Source of the DNA: CBDUQN01 sp965369375
GTDB lineage: Bacteria > Krumholzibacteriota > Krumholzibacteriia > Krumholzibacteriales > Krumholzibacteriaceae
Assembly (NCBI GenBank): GCA_965369375.1
Contig: CBDUQN010000045.1
Span: 1 to 24,822 of the forward strand
DNA length: 24,822 bases
Direction of reading: 5' to 3'
The stretch's first letter is position 1; the number at the start of each line of letters is the position of its first letter. A program made the position numbers and the translations under genes. Shown piece after piece: positions 15,241-22,709 of the stretch. The notes under the pieces are model-generated. The model was not told where the DNA came from. It saw nothing but the letters and a program-made list of their open reading frames with translations, and searched no databases.

Positions 15241-16340
15241 AGAAACGCCCTTCAATAGTGAAAAAGGCCGTGCGAAAAACGCTTGCGTCCCTCGATAGCG
15301 CTATTGCTTTCGTTCTCTTTTACAGCGGCTTCGTATATATCTTTTCGAGAATATATGCAAGAAATCGGGTCACGATCGCTTTCTACCATGAAATAGGAGA
15401 TGACCGGGGAGTGCTCGGGAAGGCGGCGGTCAGTCCGCAAACGTTCAAAAAGCAGATCCAGTACATGGCGGGGCTCTACAACGGGATCTCGCTGAACGAT
15501 CTGCACGGCTGCCTCGAAGGAAAGAATCCCGTTCCACGCTATCCACTCGTTGTGACCTATGACGGCGGATTCATCGGAAACCATACGCACGCCTATCCCG
15601 TTTTGAAGAAACACCGTATTCCCGCAACGATATATCTCGTAACCGAATATCTGGAAAAGCAGGTAACACCCTGGCAATTCAGGCTGCGTTATATAATAAA
15701 AAACACACCCAGGAATTCATTTGCGGTCACTCTGGTCGATTTCGATAAAACGTTCCGTCTCTCGGATCTCGACGAAAGGATCTCCTGCTCATATGAGCTC
15801 GGAAGATATTTAGCGGCCATGCAGCCGGAGGAACGCGAGGCAATCGTCGATAGCTTCGCACGCGAGCTCGATATCCCGGTCGATTCCATTCCCTCGAACC
15901 TGTTCCTCACAGCCAAGGAGATAGGCGCCCTGGGTGCGGATGAGCTGATAGACTTCGGTTCCCATACGCTGTCTCATCCGAGCCTCGTTGCTATTCCATC
16001 GGAAGAGGCGCACAGGGAGATCTCGGAATCTAAATTAAGAATTGAGAAATTAACCGGCAAGGAAACAGCCTCATTTTGTTATCCATACGGACATTTCTCC
16101 GAAGACACGAAGACTCTCGTTGCTCAGTCCGGCTACGATTCCGCAACGACAACGGCATTCGGGCTGAACTCGAAAAGTGCCGACCGGTACGAGCTGAAGA
16201 GGATAGGCATCCAAGATGTCCCGCTATTTATTTTTGCCGCCGAACTGTCAGGTTTGTATCGATCGGGAACAATGTTGACCCTGTTGGATAAAATAAAGAA
16301 GGGCTTCGGAGCAAATAGAAGCGAAACCGATACGGAATGA
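15237..16340 (+). CDS. Polysaccharide deacetylase-like protein with altered metal site
   Basis: A 367-residue protein with an N-terminal membrane anchor (about 21-40) and a NodB-homology domain. Family marks are FYHEIGDD (49-56), the motif 1 region VVTYDGGF (105-112), motif 2 SHTLSHP (242-248) and CYPYGHF (281-287). Motif 1 is normally TFDDGY: here the second Asp, a metal ligand, is Gly110 (codon GGC at 15564-15566, one base from GAC), while D109, H243 and H247 remain. The protein may be inactive or use a different metal geometry. TTG 15237 is the start, overlapping the flippase stop; a GTG at codon 8 is an alternative. The next gene overlaps its stop by ATGA. Confidence 0.82.
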   Translation: MKKRPSIVKKAVRKTLASLDSAIAFVLFYSGFVYIFSRIYARNRVTIAFYHEIGDDRGVLGKAAVSPQTFKKQIQYMAGLYNGISLNDLHGCLEGKNPVPRYPLVVTYDGGFIGNHTHAYPVLKKHRIPATIYLVTEYLEKQVTPWQFRLRYIIKNTPRNSFAVTLVDFDKTFRLSDLDERISCSYELGRYLAAMQPEEREAIVDSFARELDIPVDSIPSNLFLTAKEIGALGADELIDFGSHTLSHPSLVAIPSEEAHREISESKLRIEKLTGKETASFCYPYGHFSEDTKTLVAQSGYDSATTTAFGLNSKSADRYELKRIGIQDVPLFIFAAELSGLYRSGTMLTLLDKIKKGFGANRSETDTE

Positions 16341-19006
16341 AAAGCATGAGTGCTGATCCGGATAATAATATGATATCGAAGCGTTCCCGAATCGGTGCCG
16401 CCGATGCGAGCGGTGATTCAAAGTTTGACAAGCCGTCCCGAATCGGTAATGCGGCTTTCGGTGCCATCACATTTATTGTCATAGCTCATTTTATTTTATT
16501 AGCCGCTTCTCGGTATATTCCCTCGCAGCGCTTTCTGTTTGCATTTTACTTTGTTTCTCTCGTTTTCGTGCCCGGGTACCTGCTTTCGGCTATTTTTTCG
16601 CCGGGCACAAATCTTCCGGTGAAAATAATTGTCTCGGCTGTCTTCGGGACGGCCCTTTTGTATCTGATATTGATCGTCTTCGCCCTGTTCCGGTTTGATA
16701 TATTCTTTGTCGGAATCGTCGTGCCGATCATCTCTCTCGCGCTCGTGCTGCTGTTCCGTTTCAGGGTTCTGAAACCGTATCAAACGGGGGGAGCTCTCGG
16801 CGGAAGCCTCCCTCCCATTCCCGCCGCCGTTTCCATAGTGCTTGTCATCCTGATCGTCTTCGCAACCGTGCTGATACTGAAAACGGGGGACCCGGTTTAC
16901 TATACAAGCGACTCACCAGATCATATCGCCTACATTCGCGCGATCTCGAGATCACACGAAGCATTTCCCTCCGATTTTCTCTATCGGGAAGGAGGCACGC
17001 TCACGCGTGATATCCGCAAAGGGCTCGGGCACGCACTGTGGGGAACGATCAACGTGCTGACGGGACGCACCGATGCCTATCACATCTGGCCGCTGATCTC
17101 TCTCTTCGGCTCGATCCTGATAATTCTCTCGCTTTTCAGCGCCGGAGTGCTTCTCTTTCGCAATGCTACGATAGGGCTGCTTGCGGCGATACTCTTCCTT
17201 TTGAGCTACCACGGCGGGCTGGCGGGACGGCAGCTTATCACCATCGCCTATTCTTTCCCGTTCGGAAAGATATACCTCGTAGCCTTCCTGACAGCGCTGA
17301 CTGTTTACTTCTCCCGGCCGCGAATCGATCTCCTCGTGTTCGCAGCGGCCGCTTCAATGGCCGCAACGGGAACCCATATCAACCACTTTTTGATCATTGC
17401 CTTTTTAATAGCCGTCTTTTCAGTTGTCGCATCCCTTCAATCCACGGGAGAAGATAGGAAATATCTTTGGCAACGGATTATCCCCATGCTCGCTATTATT
17501 ATAATAGGCGTCAACCTGCCGTACCTGCTGCTCCGCTACGTAAGGGACTACGCTCCGAACAACGAGATCCATACGCACATACAGGGCATCTTTCATTTAA
17601 CCGATAATCTCTTTATCATCAATCCTGTAGTGTTTCTCCGCATTTCCGTTTCACTTTCTCTTCTCTCTCTATTATCTGTATTCATACTGTGGAACAGATC
17701 GCGCAGTGATAAAAACCTGCGGTTCCTCCTGTGGGGCGTTATCGCCGTCTATGGTACCGTATTCAATCCGATACTCGTTCCCCTTATCATCAGCAAGATA
17801 TCATACCTCCTGCTGCGTCTCGAGTTCGCGATACCCTCCGTGCTCGTTTCAGCCTATTTATTGTACGCATTGTGGAATAGGACTCGGGGGCGGAAATCGT
17901 CCCTCTCCGTCCGCTCCACCGTCATCGGATGGATCGCAGTCCTGCTGCTCATCGGTTACCCGTTACTGAAAACACCATCGGGATTCGCCTATTCAGCAGG
18001 GAAGCTGTCAAAGCTCGAGCGCTCGAGCTGTCTCGACCTTGCCGGCCTGTTCGAGAAGATAAATGAGGATATCCCGGCCGGCAGCGTTATCGCTTCAGAT
18101 CCGGTTACGAGTTACAGCATCCCGGCCTTTACCGATCAATTCGTCGTGTGCACGTTCGATCAGCATTCGATTCCAAACGACTCGACCGCCCTTGTTCGAA
18201 TTCTCGATTGCAGGGATATCTTTCTGCCGGGAATGGCCGTTGGAGAGATCGCTGCAATGCTGAACACATACGATGCCGGCTACCTCGTCATCAACGGACG
18301 CATTCCGTCGACAATCTCTCCGATGTACTGGAGACCCGATCGGCGGGACGCGGCATATGCGGTGGAGAAGTTCTCGCGCGCTTCCGATTTGTTTAAAGTC
18401 ATATATCACAAGGATTCATTGACATTATTCGAATATACGAATCGGGCATTCGCCGACTCATCGATGGACGAGCCACACTCTGACAGGTTCTTGGGGCCCG
18501 AGGTCGATATCAGAGAAGCTCTCGCGCTGCCCGATGCGGGCGAACCGGACTTGCATGTCAAAGCCGTCCGCGTGAATCGCACGAGCGCATCGAGGGGAGA
18601 TACGCTTCATATCACGATTGAGTGGGTCGCCACACGAGAGTTGAACCCGAGAAGCTACATTGCCCGCGTGAGATTCGATACGCATTTCGAGAAAGGCCCT
18701 CTCTACAGTGACTCGTATGGAAAAATCTACAGAAAAATACTCGAGCGAATCCGCACCCACCGCTTCCGCTTCACTACGGAGCACCTGCCGCTGAACGGCA
18801 CCTATCCGCCCGACAAATGGCCTACTATGCAGGTGGTGCGCGATGCGCTTTCGGTAAGGATACCGGACGATATCGCCACCGGGGTGTATTCGATTTCTAT
18901 AAAGATGTCGACGAAAACCCATTACCCGAATTACACATTGAAGGATATCTTTACAAACGAGGATCAGATCAGCGGCGTCGTAATGGCCAAGATCCTTATT
19001 GAATAA
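16337..19006 (+). CDS. Large GT-C-like polytopic membrane protein
   Basis: An 889-residue membrane protein. A charged N-terminal tail (1-40) is followed by many hydrophobic segments up to about residue 550. The periplasmic acidic loop is YYTSDSPDHIAYIRAI (188-203), comparable to the DxD-like first loop of GT-C glycosyltransferases. The tail has two soluble parts: a mixed region (about 555-700) and a C-terminal beta-rich part (GDTLHITIEWVATREL onward). It is probably a lipid-linked sugar transferase or polysaccharide polymerase acting outside the inner membrane; activity and substrate are unproven. It looks like a distant paralogue of the gene at 22710. ATG 16337 overlaps the deacetylase stop; ATG 16346 is an alternative. 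Confidence 0.75.
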   Translation: MKSMSADPDNNMISKRSRIGAADASGDSKFDKPSRIGNAAFGAITFIVIAHFILLAASRYIPSQRFLFAFYFVSLVFVPGYLLSAIFSPGTNLPVKIIVSAVFGTALLYLILIVFALFRFDIFFVGIVVPIISLALVLLFRFRVLKPYQTGGALGGSLPPIPAAVSIVLVILIVFATVLILKTGDPVYYTSDSPDHIAYIRAISRSHEAFPSDFLYREGGTLTRDIRKGLGHALWGTINVLTGRTDAYHIWPLISLFGSILIILSLFSAGVLLFRNATIGLLAAILFLLSYHGGLAGRQLITIAYSFPFGKIYLVAFLTALTVYFSRPRIDLLVFAAAASMAATGTHINHFLIIAFLIAVFSVVASLQSTGEDRKYLWQRIIPMLAIIIIGVNLPYLLLRYVRDYAPNNEIHTHIQGIFHLTDNLFIINPVVFLRISVSLSLLSLLSVFILWNRSRSDKNLRFLLWGVIAVYGTVFNPILVPLIISKISYLLLRLEFAIPSVLVSAYLLYALWNRTRGRKSSLSVRSTVIGWIAVLLLIGYPLLKTPSGFAYSAGKLSKLERSSCLDLAGLFEKINEDIPAGSVIASDPVTSYSIPAFTDQFVVCTFDQHSIPNDSTALVRILDCRDIFLPGMAVGEIAAMLNTYDAGYLVINGRIPSTISPMYWRPDRRDAAYAVEKFSRASDLFKVIYHKDSLTLFEYTNRAFADSSMDEPHSDRFLGPEVDIREALALPDAGEPDLHVKAVRVNRTSASRGDTLHITIEWVATRELNPRSYIARVRFDTHFEKGPLYSDSYGKIYRKILERIRTHRFRFTTEHLPLNGTYPPDKWPTMQVVRDALSVRIPDDIATGVYSISIKMSTKTHYPNYTLKDIFTNEDQISGVVMAKILIE

Positions 19007-19024
19007 TATATCGGCAACGGGGTC

Positions 19025-19069
19025 ATGAGTTGCACGGGCAAGCAATGTAAGAAGGGAGCAAAACAATAG
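19025..19069 (+). CDS. Possible 14-residue leader peptide before the flippase gene
   Basis: ATG 19025 opens a frame reading MSCTGKQCKKGAKQ and stops at TAG 19067-19069, which overlaps the suggested ATA start of the next gene. A weak ACGGGG precedes the ATG. It may be chance, but its stop is placed where it could pass terminating ribosomes to the next start. Confidence 0.2.
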   Translation: MSCTGKQCKKGAKQ

Positions 19070-20388
19070 CCTTTATCAGGAGAACCGGCGGGATCTTCAG
19101 CACAAACATCGTGATAGCGGGATTCACGATAGTGACCGGGGTAATCATCGCCCGGTCTCTCGGGCCTGAGCTTCGCGGGCAGTACGGGCTCGTGATTTAT
19201 GCCGCGAGCCTCGTCAGCCTAGCCAATTTCGGGCTGGCCCCGGCAATCACCTATTATACGGGGAAGAAAGAACTCGACAGATCGAAGATATTGACATTCG
19301 TGATAACAAGCGCCCTTGTGATCGGCATAGCGTTTTCCACGATGTTCTATTTTATATATCCCCATATACCCGGAATCTGGACGGGCATTCCGCGGTTTAC
19401 CATGATCATAGGGCTCATAGCCATACCTTTTGCATTTCTCATCAATTTCTTCAACGGCTTTCTCATCGGACAGCTCAAGGTCAGGCAGCACAACATCATT
19501 AATCTCTTGCGGGGGCTCTTCTACATGATCCTTATCATCACCCTCCTTTTGGTAATGAAGGGGAAGGTCCGCTCCGCTATCACCTCCTATACGTCGGGAA
19601 TCGTTATCGCCGCCGTTCTCGGGCTCCTCCTGTTCAGGGGAGGCATCAAACCCTCACCGATCGATATATCGTTTGCGAAGCCGTTCTTCAGCTACGGCAT
19701 CAGGGCATACCTCGTCCTCGTATTCACCTTTCTCAATTACCGGCTGGATATCCTGCTCGTCAAACACTTCCTCACCGACAGTGATGTCGCATTCTACCAG
19801 ATAGCCGTCAATGCGGCCGAGCGGCTCTGGTATATCCCGAATGCGCTCAATCACATTCTCCTGCCGACACTCCTGATGATGGAACGGGGATCCGCGGAAT
19901 TCACCGCCAAGGTTTGCAGGAACAGTCTGATGATCATGGCGATCCTTTCCCTCTTTCTACTCTTCGCCGGAAAGTACTTCATTGTCCTTCTCTATGGTGA
20001 GGAGTACTACCGCGTGGCGCACGCCCTCTACTCGATACTCTGGGGAATAACGATCACCACACTGTTCAAGGTTCTCTCTGCTGATTTTGCGTCCCGCAGG
20101 CAGCTCGGCATAATCGGATTTGCGGCGGGCACGGGGGTCGTCGTGAACGTCGCAGCCAATATCTACCTGATACCCCGTTTCGGCATCGTCGGCGCGGGCG
20201 TTGCCACGAGCCTCTCCTACACGGTTCTCTCGATCATCCTCATCATTTTCTTTGTCCGCAGCCGAAAGGTGAGGGTGCGGGATATACTCTTTCCCGTGCG
20301 AGAAGATTTCGCGAGCTATCGTGAAGCGATAAAGAAGGGACTCCGGCTTATACGCGGCAAAAATAATCAGGAAGAAAAAGAGAATTGA
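19066..20388 (+). CDS. Wzx-type polysaccharide flippase
   Basis: A membrane protein of about 440 residues with 12 or more hydrophobic segments, of the MATE-like polysaccharide transporter group (Wzx/RfbX). The family pattern shows in TGVIIARSLGPELRGQYGLV near the N-terminus, DILLVKHFLTDSDVAFYQIAVNAAERLWYIPNALN in the middle and a second set of helices after it. It would flip a lipid-linked oligosaccharide to the outer face. The start is unusual. GTG 19111 has no ribosome binding site, while the upstream frame reads FIRRTGGIFSTNIVIAG, which looks like the true N-terminus. AAGGGAG (19052-19058) lies 7 nt before an ATA at 19066, and no ATG, GTG or TTG is available before the in-frame stop at 19048. 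Confidence 0.85.
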   Translation: MAFIRRTGGIFSTNIVIAGFTIVTGVIIARSLGPELRGQYGLVIYAASLVSLANFGLAPAITYYTGKKELDRSKILTFVITSALVIGIAFSTMFYFIYPHIPGIWTGIPRFTMIIGLIAIPFAFLINFFNGFLIGQLKVRQHNIINLLRGLFYMILIITLLLVMKGKVRSAITSYTSGIVIAAVLGLLLFRGGIKPSPIDISFAKPFFSYGIRAYLVLVFTFLNYRLDILLVKHFLTDSDVAFYQIAVNAAERLWYIPNALNHILLPTLLMMERGSAEFTAKVCRNSLMIMAILSLFLLFAGKYFIVLLYGEEYYRVAHALYSILWGITITTLFKVLSADFASRRQLGIIGFAAGTGVVVNVAANIYLIPRFGIVGAGVATSLSYTVLSIILIIFFVRSRKVRVRDILFPVREDFASYREAIKKGLRLIRGKNNQEEKEN

Positions 20389-20395
20389 TAATTAT

Positions 20396-21313
20396 CTATA
20401 GCCCCTGCGGTTTCGAGGGAAGGGGAATCTGCTCCATCTCGAGGTAGACACCCGATTTCTCATATACCTGCTCGCGCACGAGGGCTATCAGTTCCAGAAT
20501 ATCGGCTGCCGTGGCGTTTCCGACATTGAGAATAAAATTGCAGTGACTTTCATTTACCACCGCATCGCCGATCCGCAGTCCCTTGCAGCCCGCTTCCTCG
20601 ATGAGGCGGCCGGCGTAATCTCCCGGCGGCCGTTTGAACACACTGCCGGCGTTCGGCGGCTCGAGCGGGAAGTTCGTGCGCCACGTCTTCCACTCATGCT
20701 CGACGTCCCTCATGATCGTCTCGGGATCGCCCCGGCGAAGCCGGAACTCGATCCTAGCGATGAGCCAATCGGTCTCCTGAAAAGTGCTCGAGCGGTACCC
20801 GAACGACAACTCGTCCCGCTTGAAGATGCGCTCCGCGCCCGAGGAGGTGATAACCTCGACCTGTTCGATCAACGAGGCGGTATCATCCCCCACAACCTTC
20901 GCATTCATCAGGACGGCGCCGCCGACCGTTCCGGGAACTCCGGCGATAGGTTCGAATCCCGATAGCCCTTCCGCCGCTGCGGCACGAGCGCAATCGACGA
21001 CACTGACACCGGCATCGGCGATAATATTTCCGCCGTCCAGAAACCGCACTTCCGCATCATGGCTGGCGACCTTGAGCACAATCCCCTCTATGCCCTCGTC
21101 CGGCGCTATGACATTGGATCCGGCGCCGAGTATGGTGAGCGGGATTCCCTCTCGTTTCGCATACCGGTAGATCCAGGCTGATTCGGAACTGTCCCGGGGA
21201 CAGGCGAGTATCTCCGCCTCACCGCCGACGCGGTATGTGGTATACCCGTGCAAGGGCTCATTCAAAAGCACCTTGCCTTTTATATTATTCTTGATAGTTT
21301 CTGCTGCTTGCAC
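20396..21313 (-). CDS. murB: UDP-N-acetylenolpyruvoylglucosamine reductase
   Basis: A 305-residue FAD enzyme that reduces UDP-GlcNAc-enolpyruvate to UDP-MurNAc in peptidoglycan synthesis. TTYRVGGEAE (25-34), LGAGSNVI (62-69), GVPGTVGGAVLMNA (125-138), YRSS (173-176) and NAGSVFKRP (221-229, carrying the catalytic serine) followed by AGRLIEEAGCKG mark a type II MurB. The usual start is not available: GTG 21313 is the only plausible start codon before the upstream in-frame stop. It lies 42 bp downstream of murA on the same strand, so the two are probably one operon. It converges with the Wzx gene, with 7 bp between stops. Confidence 0.94.
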   Translation of the reverse strand: MQAAETIKNNIKGKVLLNEPLHGYTTYRVGGEAEILACPRDSSESAWIYRYAKREGIPLTILGAGSNVIAPDEGIEGIVLKVASHDAEVRFLDGGNIIADAGVSVVDCARAAAAEGLSGFEPIAGVPGTVGGAVLMNAKVVGDDTASLIEQVEVITSSGAERIFKRDELSFGYRSSTFQETDWLIARIEFRLRRGDPETIMRDVEHEWKTWRTNFPLEPPNAGSVFKRPPGDYAGRLIEEAGCKGLRIGDAVVNESHCNFILNVGNATAADILELIALVREQVYEKSGVYLEMEQIPLPSKPQGL

Positions 21314-21355
21314 AATGCACCAAGCGTTTTCAGCGCCGAGTCCGATGCGAGACTG

Positions 21356-22606
21356 CTACTTCTTTCTCCTGATTACAGCACCGAGCTTTCCCAGCTTGCG
21401 TTCTAACTTCTCGTATCCGCGATCTATCTGGTAGATGTTGTCGATTACCGTTTTGCCGTTTGCAACGAGACCGGCAAGCACCTCGGCCGTGCCGCCGCGG
21501 AGATCGGTCGCTTTGACGCGTGTGCCCTTGAGGTGCTTTCCCCCGTGAACGACCGCGCAGTTGCCGAAATGATCTATCTGCGCGCCGAATGCGCGAAGTT
21601 GCTTTACATACTGAAAGCGATCGGTAAATCGCTGATCGGTTATCGTCGAATCACCGTGAGCGGCGAGGGCAAGGGCCGCAAAGAGCGGTTGCAGGTCGGA
21701 GTTGACTCCGGGATAGGGAGCGGTGAACATATCGAACGGCCTGATTCCCTTCTTGCCGGAAACATAAACCGATCCGCCCCACTCGAAGATCTCTATCCCC
21801 GCCTCCTTGAGGTACTGTGTATCGACACGCAGCACGCTGAGATCGTAGTCCTTTATCACGATCTCCCCCCCCGTCATTCCAGCCGCGATCATGTATGTCA
21901 TCGCCTCATCGCCGCCATTCATGATCCGGTATTTCGTACCCTTGAGGCTTCGCACACCCTCAATCTCTATGAGACGGCTCGACATCTTGATCTTCGCCCC
22001 CATGCTGATCAGGAAATTGGCAAAGTCCTCGTTTTCCGGACGGGTATTGGCGTTTCGAAGCGTCGTTTTTCCCTTGCCGAGGCATGCCGCGAAGATCACG
22101 TTCTGCGTGCCGGTCGTCGATGGCAGGTAAAAATCGACATCGGCGCCTTTGAACATCTTCACATCACCGGTCACACCCTTCTCGTCGATATTCATCTTTG
22201 CCCCAAGCGCCCTGAGACCCTTCAGGTGAAGATCGAACTTCCTCGTTCCGATGTCACACCCCCCGGGAAAGGGCAATTCAACGCGGCCGAAACGCGCAAG
22301 AAACAAACCTAGAAGGATCAACGAGGAACGGATCCGCGAAGCGAGCAATGTCGGGATGACCATTTCCTTGAATCCTCCCGGATCGATTCTCACAGAGGAA
22401 CCCTTTATCGAAACGTCCACACCGAGGCGCCTCATAACCTTTATTGCGACCTTGATATCCTCCATGAGCGTGGGAACATTATCGAGTTCCACGATGCCGT
22501 CACTGAGTAGCGAGCCTAATAGAATCGGCAGCGCGGCGTTTTTCGCTCCACTCAGCTGCACTTCGCCTTCGAGCTTTCCGCCGCCGTTGATTTCAAACAC
22601 CGCCAT
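21356..22606 (-). CDS. murA: UDP-N-acetylglucosamine 1-carboxyvinyltransferase (divergent)
   Basis: A 416-residue enolpyruvyl transferase for the first committed peptidoglycan step. SGAKNAALP (19-27) contains the conserved Lys22/Asn23 pair, PGGCDIG (114-120) carries the catalytic Cys117 targeted by fosfomycin, YPGVNSDLQP (298-307) has the catalytic Asp304, and DLRGGTAEVLAGL (368-380) has the conserved Arg370. Several positions differ from common MurA: TRKFDLH in place of ARPVDLH, PSTTGTQN in place of PSVGATEN, and no PDRIE segment. The partner murB downstream argues for the MurA reaction. GGGAG lies 8 nt before ATG 22606. Confidence 0.9.
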   Translation of the reverse strand: MAVFEINGGGKLEGEVQLSGAKNAALPILLGSLLSDGIVELDNVPTLMEDIKVAIKVMRRLGVDVSIKGSSVRIDPGGFKEMVIPTLLASRIRSSLILLGLFLARFGRVELPFPGGCDIGTRKFDLHLKGLRALGAKMNIDEKGVTGDVKMFKGADVDFYLPSTTGTQNVIFAACLGKGKTTLRNANTRPENEDFANFLISMGAKIKMSSRLIEIEGVRSLKGTKYRIMNGGDEAMTYMIAAGMTGGEIVIKDYDLSVLRVDTQYLKEAGIEIFEWGGSVYVSGKKGIRPFDMFTAPYPGVNSDLQPLFAALALAAHGDSTITDQRFTDRFQYVKQLRAFGAQIDHFGNCAVVHGGKHLKGTRVKATDLRGGTAEVLAGLVANGKTVIDNIYQIDRGYEKLERKLGKLGAVIRRKK

Positions 22607-22625
22607 AGTATGCTCTCCCGTTCAA

Positions 22626-22654
22626 ATTAAACTCAAAACTTCAGGAACTCGCAA
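22626..22654 (-). promoter_or_regulatory. Candidate promoter of murA-murB
   Basis: On the minus strand TTGCGA (22654-22649) is followed after 17 bp by TTTAAT (22631-22626). The -10 hexamer is the same as in the OPT promoter. The leader would be short, about 12-15 nt, just enough to contain the Shine-Dalgarno. Confidence 0.4.
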
Positions 22655-22670
22655 ATTCTTGAAAATAGTA

Positions 22671-22700
22671 TTGTATCGAGTTCTAATTTGCCATTATAAT
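22671..22700 (+). promoter_or_regulatory. Promoter directly in front of the second large GT-C gene
   Basis: TTGTAT (22671-22676), an 18-bp spacer, then a perfect TATAAT (22695-22700). The ATG at 22710 follows only 9 nt after the -10 box, so the transcript would have almost no 5' leader. Confidence 0.5.
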
Positions 22701-22709
22701 TTCTCGATA

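Noticed and set aside
20387..20396. GATAATTATC palindrome between the Wzx and murB stops
   Set aside because: A short AT-rich 10-bp palindrome expected by chance, too weak for a terminator.
22251..22709. N-terminal extension of the second GT-C gene
   Set aside because: This part is antisense to murA and the murA promoter region, has low-complexity Ser/Pro/Arg composition, and the hydrophobic N-terminus and promoter both point to ATG 22710.
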